A stretch of 64,000 bases of DNA from a virus. A program made the translations under genes and the position numbers. This document shows, piece by piece, positions 9,537 to 18,151 of this stretch. The notes beneath the pieces were generated by a model. That model did no database searches. It saw only the letters and a list, made by a program, of their open reading frames with translations, and had not been told where the DNA came from. How positions within the stretch are numbered: the first letter of the stretch is position 1; each line of letters opens with the position of its first letter. Where the stretch lies: positions 1 to 64,000 of IMG/VR virus record IMGVR_UViG_3300046820_002141; one strand, written 5' to 3'.

Positions 9537-9983
9537 ATGTCTAATAAAAAAACTATAGGATTTACTGCAGGTAACTTTGATTTAATACATCCAGGATACA
9601 TTTATTGTTTTGAGGAATCAAAAAAACATTGTGATTATTTAATTGTTTTTTTACAAGAAGACTCTTCTATTGATAGACCGTCCAAATATAAACCAGTGGT
9701 CCCTTTATTCGAGAGGTATAAAGTTTTGATGTCGGTAAAATATGTTGATGAAGTAGTGACATATACAGATGAGAATGATTTAATAAGGTTAATAGAATTC
9801 TATAAGCCAGATGTTAGATTTTTAGGTGATGACTACATAGGTAAAAGATTTACAGGAGACCATTTACCAATTAAAGTGGTCTACACCACAAGGTCTCATG
9901 GATGGTCGACTACATTGTTAAAGAATAAAATCACTATACAAACAATAGAACAAAACCCAATAATCTTAAAAGATTTCAAATGA
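9537..9983 (+). CDS. Cytidylyltransferase-like nucleotidyltransferase
   Basis: A 148-residue protein of the glycerol-3-phosphate cytidylyltransferase / RfaE C-domain superfamily, which activates small phosphates as CDP or ADP derivatives. Residues 7-22 contain 'GFTAGNFDLIHPGY': the first His of the HxGH motif is present but the second is Tyr. The C-terminal motif 'HGWSTTLLKNKI' (about 120-131) corresponds to the ISTT signature. Length is normal for the family. It follows the GT gene by 3 bases and overlaps the exonuclease start (ATGA), so it may supply an activated precursor to the neighbouring transferases. The HxGH change leaves activity uncertain. Confidence 0.75.
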   Translation: MSNKKTIGFTAGNFDLIHPGYIYCFEESKKHCDYLIVFLQEDSSIDRPSKYKPVVPLFERYKVLMSVKYVDEVVTYTDENDLIRLIEFYKPDVRFLGDDYIGKRFTGDHLPIKVVYTTRSHGWSTTLLKNKITIQTIEQNPIILKDFK

Positions 9984-10708
9984 TAAAAATACCTATAACC
10001 AAAATATTATTTATTGATATTGAAACTGTTGGTGGTTGTCCTGATTTCACGACATGTCAGGCATTAAACCCAAAAGTAGCGGCTCAATTTATAAATTATT
10101 ACGATTGGTTTTTAAAAAGATTTCCTGAGGATGATACCGCAGTGAGTAATACACAACAGGAGGAAAAAAAACGAGATAAAATATTTGCAAAAAGAGCCGC
10201 GTTAGTTCCAGAATTTGCAAAGATTGTTTGTGTTAGTGTAGCATTTGTTACTGATAAAGGTGAAACAAAAATGCAAACATTTTCAGGTGACGATGAATTA
10301 GAGTTACTAAAGGATGTTCAAAAATTATTGGACAGATGTGGTAAATTAGATTTCTTTCTATGTGGACACAATCTCAAAAATTTTGACATACCTATGCTTG
10401 CAAAACGTATGATTATCAATGGTCTAATGCCTCCATATATTTTACCTTCATATGACACCAAACCATGGGATATTAAAGCAATTGATACTAAGGAGATATG
10501 GCAGTACGGTGCATATAGTTCAATAGGGTCGTTAGATTTACTTTGTTCTTGTATGGATATACCAACATCAAAAGAAGGTGAAATAACAGGGGATATGGTC
10601 CATAATTCATATTGGATTGATAGAAAATTAAAAGAAATTAGTGAGTATTGTGAAAGAGATGTGCAGGTTTTGATTGATATAATAAAAAAATTAAAAGAAT
10701 TAAAATGA
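9980..10708 (+). CDS. DEDDy-type 3'-5' exonuclease
   Basis: A 242-residue protein with the RNase H-like exonuclease motifs: ExoI 'LFIDIET' (Asp13, Glu15), ExoII 'CGHNLKNFDIP' (Asp136) and ExoIII 'YCERDVQV' (Tyr223, Asp227), making it the DEDDy class related to the stand-alone PolB-like exonuclease family. It would remove nucleotides from DNA 3' ends in repair, proofreading or recycling of host DNA. It starts by a 4-base ATGA overlap with the cytidylyltransferase and overlaps the dUTPase start the same way, so it sits in the nucleotide-metabolism part of the run. Confidence 0.8.
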   Translation: MIKIPITKILFIDIETVGGCPDFTTCQALNPKVAAQFINYYDWFLKRFPEDDTAVSNTQQEEKKRDKIFAKRAALVPEFAKIVCVSVAFVTDKGETKMQTFSGDDELELLKDVQKLLDRCGKLDFFLCGHNLKNFDIPMLAKRMIINGLMPPYILPSYDTKPWDIKAIDTKEIWQYGAYSSIGSLDLLCSCMDIPTSKEGEITGDMVHNSYWIDRKLKEISEYCERDVQVLIDIIKKLKELK

Positions 10709-11301
10709 TAGAAAATCCTAACTCATCCTTTAGTGACCAGCTTAAAGAATTAGAACAATATCTTTCAGATAATATGGAGGACTTTGATTTCAATGAACTA
10801 ATAAAAGAGCACGGTATTGACATTACTGAGTTAAATGAACATTTTACAAATTATTCTCCTCAAATGGATTTAGGTTATACAAAACTTAGAGACGGAGTAA
10901 CTGAACCAAAGTATAATTACCCATCAGATTCTGGTTTTGATTTACATTCAACCGAAGATTTAACAATACCCCCATTTGGTAGAATATTAGTTCCAACAGG
11001 TTTATCATTTGACATAAAAGATGGTTATGAAATTCAAGTTAGGTCAAAAAGTGGTTTAGCTATTAAACAAGGTTTAATGGTCCTTAACTCACCGGGTACT
11101 GTTGATAACGGTTATACAGGTGAAGTTCAAGTGATAGTTTTTAATACAAACAATCATGAGGTTCAAATACCAAAGGGTATGAAAGTAGGTCAAGCGGTAT
11201 TATGTCCGGTTGTTAATGGTAAATGGGTTAATTTAATAAATAAACAAATTGTTTCTCAAAAAGATAGGGGGGACAATGGATTTGGAAGTACAGGGATATA
11301 A
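10705..11301 (+). CDS. dut: dUTP diphosphatase with N-terminal extension
   Basis: A 198-residue trimeric-type dUTPase that hydrolyses dUTP to dUMP, limiting uracil incorporation and feeding thymidylate synthesis. All five motifs are visible: I 'SDSGFDLHS' (about 74-82), II 'VRSKSGLA' (about 112-119), III 'GTVDNGYTGE' (131-140), IV 'KGMKVGQAV' (about 157-165) and V 'RGDNGFGSTG' (188-197). Usual enzymes are about 140-150 residues; here residues 1-52 are an extra acidic helical extension of unknown role. The start overlaps the upstream exonuclease gene by 4 bases. Confidence 0.92.
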   Translation: MIENPNSSFSDQLKELEQYLSDNMEDFDFNELIKEHGIDITELNEHFTNYSPQMDLGYTKLRDGVTEPKYNYPSDSGFDLHSTEDLTIPPFGRILVPTGLSFDIKDGYEIQVRSKSGLAIKQGLMVLNSPGTVDNGYTGEVQVIVFNTNNHEVQIPKGMKVGQAVLCPVVNGKWVNLINKQIVSQKDRGDNGFGSTGI

Positions 11302-11302
11302 T

Positions 11303-11848
11303 ATGGAACATTTTTATGAAAAAATTAAAGGATGGTCAAGTGAAACGGACCAAGGAGCTCTTCTTAAAAAAATTTTAGAAATATTAAATAAAGAAGAAAT
11401 AGTAATTGCAGAGATAGGAGTTTATATGGGTCGTTGTACGGCCATGTGGAATGTTGAATTAATTAATCAAAATATAAAATATAAGTACTACGCAATAGAC
11501 CACTTTGAGGGTTCTTCTGAACATAATAAGAATATTGACTATTATGGGGAGACTAAAAAAAATATAGAAATAATTAAGGAAAACGTTAATTTAATTAAGA
11601 ATGATTCATTGTCTGAATCTAAAAATTACCCTGATGGATTTTTTGACGTTGTTTACATAGACGCATCTCATGATTATGAAAGTGTTAAAAAAGATATAGA
11701 GACATGGTATTCTAAAGTTAAATCAGGTGGAATAATTTGTGGTGATGATTATACTGACGGATGGCCTGGAGTTAAAAAGGCCGTAAATGAAGTTTTTAAA
11801 AATAAAATAACCATTGTAGGACGCCAACAGTGGATGATTAAAAAATAA
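11303..11848 (+). CDS. Class I SAM-dependent methyltransferase
   Basis: A 181-residue Rossmann methyltransferase. Motif I is 'IAEIGVYMGR' (about 36-45), a motif II-like acidic end is 'YAIDHFEG', and motif IV is 'DVVYIDASHDYESVKKDI' (about 114-131), followed by 'GGIICGDDY', as in the Methyltransf_24 family seen in glycan and small-molecule gene clusters. I chose ATG 11303, one base after the dUTPase stop; an in-frame ATG at 11276 behind a G-run would add nine residues and overlap dut. The acceptor is unknown; glycosyltransferase neighbours suggest sugar O-methylation. Confidence 0.75.
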   Translation: MEHFYEKIKGWSSETDQGALLKKILEILNKEEIVIAEIGVYMGRCTAMWNVELINQNIKYKYYAIDHFEGSSEHNKNIDYYGETKKNIEIIKENVNLIKNDSLSESKNYPDGFFDVVYIDASHDYESVKKDIETWYSKVKSGGIICGDDYTDGWPGVKKAVNEVFKNKITIVGRQQWMIKK

Positions 11849-11853
11849 TTTTT

Positions 11854-12447
11854 ATGATACAAAAAATAATTGAGGTTAGTAATGATATTTTAAATTCTAT
11901 TGATTTATCTGAATATAAAAATAGACGAAATGAAAATAAATTACCGGAACATTGGTTTTTTATGGAATCCGGCAAGGAACACTACCGACTCCTTTGTTAT
12001 ATTTCAACATTATATAATGATATAACGTTTATTGATATTGGAACATGGGTTGGTAGTTCTGCATTGGCGTTAGGGTTTAATAAAAATAATAAAGTGATTT
12101 CTTTTGACATAGTTAGACAAAAAAGAGACACCCAAGGAATAATGGTGGATGTTGATGGTGTAATAAAAGATGACAATATAAAATTTGAAATAGGAAATGT
12201 TTTAGAATATAATAAAGAAATTATATTGAGTTCTCCATTTATGATGTTAGACACAAAGCATGATGGTGTTTTTGAAAAGGAGTTCTATGATTTTTTAATT
12301 AGTGAAAAGTATAAAGGTATTGTACTATTTGATGATATTCATTTAAACACACATATGAAAAATTTTTGGTCGAACATAGAACTTGAAAAATACGACATAA
12401 CAAATATTGGACACTGGTCTGGTACTGGCGTTGTTGTTTTTAAATAA
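11854..12447 (+). CDS. Methyltransferase-like protein
   Basis: A 197-residue protein with a Rossmann-type start 'TFIDIGTWVGSSALALGF' (about 58-75) followed by 'KVISFDI', a typical SAM-binding beta-alpha-beta with acidic beta2 end. Later 'PFMMLDTKHDG' and 'GIVLFDDIHLN' match the positions of motif IV and beta5 in CmcI-like and Methyltransf_24-like enzymes. It lies 5 bases after another methyltransferase and 6 bases before a GT92-like gene. The two methyltransferases are divergent and may act in sequence on the same glycan. The substrate is unknown. Confidence 0.65.
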   Translation: MIQKIIEVSNDILNSIDLSEYKNRRNENKLPEHWFFMESGKEHYRLLCYISTLYNDITFIDIGTWVGSSALALGFNKNNKVISFDIVRQKRDTQGIMVDVDGVIKDDNIKFEIGNVLEYNKEIILSSPFMMLDTKHDGVFEKEFYDFLISEKYKGIVLFDDIHLNTHMKNFWSNIELEKYDITNIGHWSGTGVVVFK

Positions 12448-12453
12448 GAAATT

Positions 12454-13167
12454 ATGAAAGTCGCTTTAGTCTGTATTGCAAAAAATGAAGATAACTATAT
12501 CCAAGAATGGATTGATTATAATTTAAAATTAGGTTTTGATAATATTTTTATTTATCAAAATGATTGGAGAACCTCCATTGAGCATCCAAATGTCACTAAG
12601 TTTGAAGTTGACGGAATCAATAAACAAAGGGAGTGTTATAGACATTTTATTCAAAATTATAATTCAGAGTATCATTGGGCGGCTTTTTTTGATGTGGATG
12701 AATTTTTAGTTCTTAAAAAACATAAAAACATTAAGGACTTTATTAATGATTATAAAGATTACAAGGGTATAGGTGTAAATTGGGTATTATTTGGTAATAA
12801 TGGTAAAACAAAAGTTGATGGCGAATACAGTTTAATTAAAAGATTCACTAAAAGACAATGGTCAATAAATGAACATGTTAAATCAATTGTAAAATTACTA
12901 CCTAATTTAGTAATGGATATTCACAATCCTAATTTTGAAATTGTGGATACTAATAAAAAAGTTTTTAGAGGCCCGTTTAATCCAAATGGTTGGAATGATG
13001 TCGCACAAATAAACCATTATTTTTGCAAAACACAAGAAGAGTTTCAAGAAAAATGTGATAGGGGTAGAGCAGATTCACCAGTCTATAGAAGAACTATGGA
13101 TGAATTTGAATCACATAATTTCAACGATATTGAAGACTTAACAGCATACGATTTTTTATACAAATAA
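12454..13167 (+). CDS. Glycosyltransferase, GT92 / GT2_4-like
   Basis: A 237-residue GT-A-fold transferase. It opens 'KVALVCIAKNEDNYIQEWI' (2-20), the signature start of the GT92 / Glyco_tranf_2_4 group, and has the metal-binding DxD motif in 'AAFFDVDEFLVL' (about 72-83). 'INHYFCKTQEEFQEKCDRGR' (about 187-206) matches the conserved C-terminal His/Lys region of this group. These enzymes usually transfer galactose or related hexoses onto glycans. It is tightly packed between a methyltransferase and a double GT2 gene. Confidence 0.82.
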   Translation: MKVALVCIAKNEDNYIQEWIDYNLKLGFDNIFIYQNDWRTSIEHPNVTKFEVDGINKQRECYRHFIQNYNSEYHWAAFFDVDEFLVLKKHKNIKDFINDYKDYKGIGVNWVLFGNNGKTKVDGEYSLIKRFTKRQWSINEHVKSIVKLLPNLVMDIHNPNFEIVDTNKKVFRGPFNPNGWNDVAQINHYFCKTQEEFQEKCDRGRADSPVYRRTMDEFESHNFNDIEDLTAYDFLYK

Positions 13168-13168
13168 T

Positions 13169-14677
13169 ATGATAACTATTATATATTCAACACATAAGGA
13201 TTCTGATTATAATTCTAAATTTAAACAACATTTGTTACAAAATGTCGGATTAAATGATGTTCAAATATTGGAATACCAAAATAATAATGAATATTCACTT
13301 GCTCAAGTTTATAATAGTGGTATTACAGAATCCATTTATGATATCGTTGTTTGTTGTCATAACGATATAAAATTAGAAAAAGGTTGGGGTAAAAAACTTA
13401 TTAAGGATTTTGAAGACAACCCTAACTATGGTATTATAGGTAAAGCAGGTTCTTGTTATTTTCCTGAGAGTGGAGTTTATTGGGAAAAATTACAACAAAC
13501 AATGGTTGGTCAAGTTTACCACCATCCGAATGGTCAAAATAAATGGTTAAACACATATAGTCCTAAATTACCATTTTTAGTTCCTGTTGTTACTATTGAT
13601 GGATTATTTATATCATTTGATAAAACAAAAATTAAACACACATTTGATGAGACTATTGGAAAATTTCACTTTTATGACCATCCATTTTGTTTAAGTAATT
13701 ATTTGGATGGGGTTAAAATAGGAGTAACGTCATCTTTTGAAATAACCCATCAATCTGTAGGAAAACCAAACCAAGAATTTTTTGAGTCTAAAGAAGTGTT
13801 TCTTAAAAAATATAAAGAGAATTTACCTTTAGATTTGAAACCCGAAAAAGTTTACGTACCTAATATACAATTAAAAAAAATTAAAAAACCGTATAAGGTT
13901 TCAATAGTTATACCCACTAAAAATAAATTTGAATTACTTAGAGATTGTATAGAGTCTTTTTATGAATTTTGTGATAACTCTTTATTTGAAATAATAGTTG
14001 CTGACACCGGCTCTGATGAAAATGAAAAATTATTAATTAAAGAATTTTTGTCAAAATACGATAACACTAAAATAGTTGAGTATAACTATTATAATTTTTC
14101 AAAAATAAATAATGATATTGTAAAAAATCATGTAGGTAAAGATGTTGATTTATTACTTTTTTGTAATAATGACATTAAAATTTTGAACAATGTTATTCAT
14201 TATATGATTAATGTTTTTGAGGATATTCCGGTTACCGGTACTGTGGGAGCCAGACTACATTTTAAAGATAACACAATCCAACATGACGGTATTTTAAGTT
14301 ATTACTTGGAAAGTAAAAATTATTTAGGAGTCACTCATATGAATTTAAATAACTATTACAATTACCAAATGGGGGTTAGAGAAGTTATTGGTAATACTGC
14401 GGCGTTAATGATGATTAGAAAAAATGTATTTATTAAGTGTGGAATGTTTAATGAAAATTATACAGAATGTTTAGAAGATGTTGAACTTAATTTAAAATGT
14501 ATTACATTAGGTTATAAGAATTATATATCAAATGCGGTATCCTACCATTATGAATCTCAAACGAGAAATGAAGACCCTAAAAGGGTTGAGAGATTTAATA
14601 ATGATTATAAAAATTTACTAGGTCCATTTATGATTAAAAATTTACAAAAATTGACTAAGTATATAAGAACGGTTTAA
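13169..14677 (+). CDS. Tandem GT2-like glycosyltransferase (two GT-A domains)
   Basis: A 502-residue protein with two GT-A-like halves. The first (about 1-225) begins 'MITIIYSTHKDSDYN', with 'DIVVCCHNDIKLEKGW' in the DxD position. The second (about 240-500) begins 'YKVSIVIPTKNKFELLRDC' and continues with 'DLLLFCNNDIKIL' and 'ECLEDVELNLKC', the usual ED acceptor-side motif of GT2. Two-domain GT2 proteins commonly build repeating or branched glycans. The start is 1 base after the preceding stop. No membrane segment is visible, so it is presumably cytoplasmic. Confidence 0.8.
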   Translation: MITIIYSTHKDSDYNSKFKQHLLQNVGLNDVQILEYQNNNEYSLAQVYNSGITESIYDIVVCCHNDIKLEKGWGKKLIKDFEDNPNYGIIGKAGSCYFPESGVYWEKLQQTMVGQVYHHPNGQNKWLNTYSPKLPFLVPVVTIDGLFISFDKTKIKHTFDETIGKFHFYDHPFCLSNYLDGVKIGVTSSFEITHQSVGKPNQEFFESKEVFLKKYKENLPLDLKPEKVYVPNIQLKKIKKPYKVSIVIPTKNKFELLRDCIESFYEFCDNSLFEIIVADTGSDENEKLLIKEFLSKYDNTKIVEYNYYNFSKINNDIVKNHVGKDVDLLLFCNNDIKILNNVIHYMINVFEDIPVTGTVGARLHFKDNTIQHDGILSYYLESKNYLGVTHMNLNNYYNYQMGVREVIGNTAALMMIRKNVFIKCGMFNENYTECLEDVELNLKCITLGYKNYISNAVSYHYESQTRNEDPKRVERFNNDYKNLLGPFMIKNLQKLTKYIRTV

Positions 14678-14690
14678 TTAAAATTAATAT

Positions 14691-15413
14691 ATGACAAGAA
14701 AGAAACCTATGTCTTCTCAGGAAGAACATAAAAAAAATGTAAGTAGAAAAGACCAAATTACAGAAATAATAAAGAAAAAATCAAAAGAGAAATTTTTATC
14801 TGATAATCAAAAAAAATATTACGATTTATTAGTTAACAATCAAATAACTATCTGTTCAGGTCCGGCAGGTGTTGGTAAAAGTTACATAGCCATGAAAGCT
14901 GCTTTAGATTTATTATCAGACCCATTGACACCTTATGAAAAAATTATAATTGTAAGACCGGCTGTTGAAGCGGAAGAAAAGTTAGGTTCTTTACCAGGTA
15001 ATGTTGAGGAAAAATTAGACCCTTATATTTTTCCATCCTACTATTTGATGAATAAAATAATTGGTAAAGAAGCTCGTGAAAAATTAAAACAAATTGATGT
15101 TATAGAGGTGTTCGCACTGGCATACATGAGAGGAATGAATATTGACAATTCAATTTTAATATTTGAAGAAGCCCAAAATTCTACTCCAAATCAAATGAAA
15201 CTTTTATTGACAAGAATAGGATTCAACAGTAAATTCTTTATATCAGGAGATTTAGAACAAACTGATAGATACAAAGATAAAAGACATTCAGGTCTTTGGG
15301 ATGCCATTGAGAAATTCAAAGACATTGATGATGTTGGTGTTTTTGAATTTGATAATAAGGACGTTGTTAGAAATCCACTTATTAGTAAAATACTTAAAAA
15401 GTACGAATCATGA
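14691..15413 (+). CDS. phoH: PhoH-like ATPase
   Basis: A 240-residue P-loop ATPase of the PhoH family, common in large phages and thought to act in RNA or nucleotide metabolism. Walker A is 'GPAGVGKS' (57-64), followed by the PhoH signature 'RPAVEAEEKLGSLPG' and Walker B 'ILIFEEAQNSTPNQM', then sensor-like 'FISGDLEQTD'. The N-terminus (1-35) is a basic leader. It overlaps the following HAD-like gene by 4 bases (ATGA). It sits among glycan genes, as phoH often does in accessory regions of T4-like phages. Confidence 0.92.
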   Translation: MTRKKPMSSQEEHKKNVSRKDQITEIIKKKSKEKFLSDNQKKYYDLLVNNQITICSGPAGVGKSYIAMKAALDLLSDPLTPYEKIIIVRPAVEAEEKLGSLPGNVEEKLDPYIFPSYYLMNKIIGKEAREKLKQIDVIEVFALAYMRGMNIDNSILIFEEAQNSTPNQMKLLLTRIGFNSKFFISGDLEQTDRYKDKRHSGLWDAIEKFKDIDDVGVFEFDNKDVVRNPLISKILKKYES

Positions 15414-16024
15414 GAATAGGAATTGAGGTTAATGGTGTTCTAAGAAATACTTTAGGTAAATTGGAACAAACTTATCAAAAATATTTAATTGATAAGACTG
15501 AGGGTATTGAGTACGAGGACAATTTTAAATATGAAATTACTCATCCCATTGAAAATATAGAAGTAAAAAAACATTTCTCATTTAGGGATGATAATGAAAT
15601 GTATTCTTTTTTGTATGAAGAATTTCCTATGGAAATTTTCGGTCACTCTCAGTCATCTGAGTATTCAACTTTCAATTATCTAAATGAGATTTACACTAAT
15701 TTAAGAGATGAACACGAATTATTAATAGTGTCCGACGAAATTGGTAAATCAAAACCCGCAACCTTATTTTTCTTATCTAAATTTGGATGTTTAGTTGAAA
15801 AAATTAAATTTTACAGTAATATTACTATTAACTCAATGTGGGATGAAGTGGATATTTTACTTACCTCCAACCCATCCTTATTATTAGAGCATCCGTATGA
15901 TAAAAAAATTATAAAATTCGAAACAGAATATAATAAAAATGTCGAATCTTTTCATGTGATAAACACATTAAGAGATTTCGAAGAAAAATTAAAACAGATT
16001 GAAAATGTTAAAAGTATTGAATGA
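15410..16024 (+). CDS. HAD-like protein with degenerate catalytic motif
   Basis: A 204-residue protein with the outline of a 5'(3')-nucleotidase-type HAD fold: an N-terminal strand and loop 'MRIGIEVNGVLRNTL', a middle 'LLIVSDEIGKSKPATLFFL' (motif II/III region with Lys) and 'WDEVDILLTSNP' (motif IV region). The catalytic DxD of true HAD phosphatases is replaced by E-V-N, so normal aspartyl-phosphate catalysis is unlikely. It may be a binding or regulatory relic, or act by another mechanism. It is coupled to phoH by an ATGA overlap and overlaps the next gene by 20 bases. Confidence 0.5.
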   Translation: MRIGIEVNGVLRNTLGKLEQTYQKYLIDKTEGIEYEDNFKYEITHPIENIEVKKHFSFRDDNEMYSFLYEEFPMEIFGHSQSSEYSTFNYLNEIYTNLRDEHELLIVSDEIGKSKPATLFFLSKFGCLVEKIKFYSNITINSMWDEVDILLTSNPSLLLEHPYDKKIIKFETEYNKNVESFHVINTLRDFEEKLKQIENVKSIE

Positions 16025-16265
16025 AAACTATTATTTGGATTTGGATGAAATAGACACCTATATCAGTATACCAAATACTACCGGAGTCACCGAAAACCAT
16101 ATCAGTGTGGTAAGATATGAAATGGTAAAATTAATGACTGAAATTTTACTTACTGAAAAAGATGAGGTTGATGAAACGTTAGGTCCAAAAAGTTCTGACT
16201 TATCAATACCTTTTAAATTGTCATTTAATACTTTATTGAATAAAAAATTATTAAACAAATATTAA
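16005..16265 (+). CDS. Hypothetical protein, 86 aa
   Basis: Small acidic helical protein (MLKVLNENYYLDLDEIDTYI...) with no recognised domain. I use ATG 16005, overlapping the end of the HAD-like gene by 20 bases; a TTG two codons upstream is less likely. The next gene begins 1 base after the stop. The polar, Leu-spaced sequence could be a subunit or adaptor for a neighbouring enzyme. Confidence 0.6.
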   Translation: MLKVLNENYYLDLDEIDTYISIPNTTGVTENHISVVRYEMVKLMTEILLTEKDEVDETLGPKSSDLSIPFKLSFNTLLNKKLLNKY

Positions 16266-16266
16266 T

Positions 16267-17328
16267 ATGAACCAAGAACAAATTTCCAAATTAGAAAATT
16301 CAATAAATAAATTAAAAGATAAAAAATCTAGAATTTATTTTATTGTTCAGGATACTAGAGGTAATGCCAAGGCCTCAGTTTCGTTTATTTACAAAATGGC
16401 AATGACTCTTTTGAACAATGGTTTTAATCCTATTATTCTTCACGAAAAAACAGACTACACTGGAGTTGGTAGTTGGATGGGAGTTGAATATGATGAAAAA
16501 ATACCTCACAGGTCCATTGAGGGTCAAAACTTAGAGGTTTCTCCTGAGGATTTTATAGTGGTTCCAGAATTGTTCGGATTTGTAATGAGTCAGGTAACAA
16601 AATTACCGTGTGGTAAAATTGTACTTTGTCAAGCTTATGACCATATTTTAGAAACATTACAACCCGGCGAGAACTGGAATCAACTTGGGTTTTTTAAGTG
16701 TATTACAACCTCTGAGACACAAAAAGAACATTTAGAAAGTATTATGAGAAATATATCTTATGATATATTAACACCATATATTTCAGACATTTTTGAAAAA
16801 CAAAAATATCCGCCAAAACCAATAATTGCAATACATGCGAGAGACCAAAGAGATTCTATAAATTTAATTAAAAACTTTTATGTTAAGTTTCCTCAATATA
16901 GATGGGTTACATTTAAAGATATGAGAGGATTAAGTGAAAAAGAATTTGCAAGTGCATTTAAGGATTGTTTTTTATCAGTTTGGATTGATGAAACAAGTGG
17001 TTATGGAACATTCCCATTAGAATCTATGAAATGTGGTATACCTGTTTTAGGTTTAACACCTAATTTAGTACCTAGTTGGATGAATTCAGATAACGGATTG
17101 TGGGTAAATAATAAAATACAATTAGTTGACTATGTTGCCGACTTTCTACAGAACTGGCTTGAGGATAATATTAACGATTCTTTAATTGAATTTATGGATA
17201 AGACAGTTAGTGAATTAAATAGTAAAGAATCATTTGAACAAAATGTAATTTCTTTATTCGATGGATATCTAAACACAAGATTAAATTCATTTGAAGAACA
17301 ATTAAATAAATTAGAAACAATTGAATAA
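16267..17328 (+). CDS. Glycosyltransferase, GT-B-like
   Basis: A 353-residue GT-B-type protein. The N-terminal half contains 'FIVQDTRGNAKASVSFIYK' (about 20-38) and 'NGFNPIILHEK'. The C-terminal half starts near 'PKPIIAIHARDQRD' (about 178-191) and has 'GYGTFPLESMKCGIPVLGL' (about 243-261), the Glu-containing donor-binding segment of GT4-like enzymes. It is immediately followed by a GT2 gene (4-base gap to the chosen ATG). The acceptor is unknown. Confidence 0.75.
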   Translation: MNQEQISKLENSINKLKDKKSRIYFIVQDTRGNAKASVSFIYKMAMTLLNNGFNPIILHEKTDYTGVGSWMGVEYDEKIPHRSIEGQNLEVSPEDFIVVPELFGFVMSQVTKLPCGKIVLCQAYDHILETLQPGENWNQLGFFKCITTSETQKEHLESIMRNISYDILTPYISDIFEKQKYPPKPIIAIHARDQRDSINLIKNFYVKFPQYRWVTFKDMRGLSEKEFASAFKDCFLSVWIDETSGYGTFPLESMKCGIPVLGLTPNLVPSWMNSDNGLWVNNKIQLVDYVADFLQNWLEDNINDSLIEFMDKTVSELNSKESFEQNVISLFDGYLNTRLNSFEEQLNKLETIE

Positions 17329-17332
17329 CAAA

Positions 17333-18151
17333 ATGGAAAATATTACAAAAGAAAAATTTGACGTATCAATAATCTTACCTTTAAAGTCTTCTTCAGCCTT
17401 TTCTTTCGAAGAATATTTTAACAAATGTATTGAATCTATAAAAAATCAAAAAGTGGGTGTCAATGAATTAATAATTGTACATACAAACCAAACCAGTTTG
17501 GTTGAGTTTTTAGACAAATATGATTTCTCAGGAATTAATGTTGTTAAGCATTCTTGGGATGGTGAGGGTAATTATGCTAGCCAAGTTAACGTTGGTGTAA
17601 GACTTGCAAAATCTAAATGGGTTTCATTGTTTGAATTTGATGATGAATACTCTTCTATTTGGTTAAAAAATGTAAAAAAATATACTGAGATATACGATTC
17701 GGTTGATGCTTTTCTACCTATAGTTGTCGATACCGATGACAAAGGATTATTTGCCGGATTCACTAATGAGGCCACTTTCGCACTTAATATGTCGTCTGAA
17801 ATTGGTTATTTAACTAATGAGACATTACAACAATTCCAAAATTTCCAAATTTCAGGAATGGTAATTAAAAAAGATTCATTTATAGATTATGGTTTGATTA
17901 AACCATCTTTTAAATTAACTTTTGGTTATGAATTTTTATTAAGATTAACATATAATTCTGTAAAAATTATGACCATACCTAAAATAGGTTATAAACATAC
18001 AAATTTGAGAACCGGTTCTATATTTTGGAATTACAAAAACGGTGAGGACAGATTAATTGATGATGAGGTTAGATTTTGGATAGAGTCCGCAAAAAAAGAA
18101 TACTTTTTTATTAATGATAGAGCCATAAAATATGAACCAACTGAACCTTGA
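17333..18151 (+). CDS. Glycosyltransferase family 2-like protein
   Basis: A 272-residue GT-A transferase: 'FDVSIILPLKSSSAFSFEEY' near the start, 'NYASQVNVGVRLAKSKWVSL' and the metal-binding acidic motif 'FEFDDEYSS' about 95-103. The start is ATG 17333; a TTG at 17321 in the same frame is less likely. It ends in a TGATG overlap with the sigma-like gene, linking the glycan run to the late-gene regulator. Confidence 0.75.
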   Translation: MENITKEKFDVSIILPLKSSSAFSFEEYFNKCIESIKNQKVGVNELIIVHTNQTSLVEFLDKYDFSGINVVKHSWDGEGNYASQVNVGVRLAKSKWVSLFEFDDEYSSIWLKNVKKYTEIYDSVDAFLPIVVDTDDKGLFAGFTNEATFALNMSSEIGYLTNETLQQFQNFQISGMVIKKDSFIDYGLIKPSFKLTFGYEFLLRLTYNSVKIMTIPKIGYKHTNLRTGSIFWNYKNGEDRLIDDEVRFWIESAKKEYFFINDRAIKYEPTEP

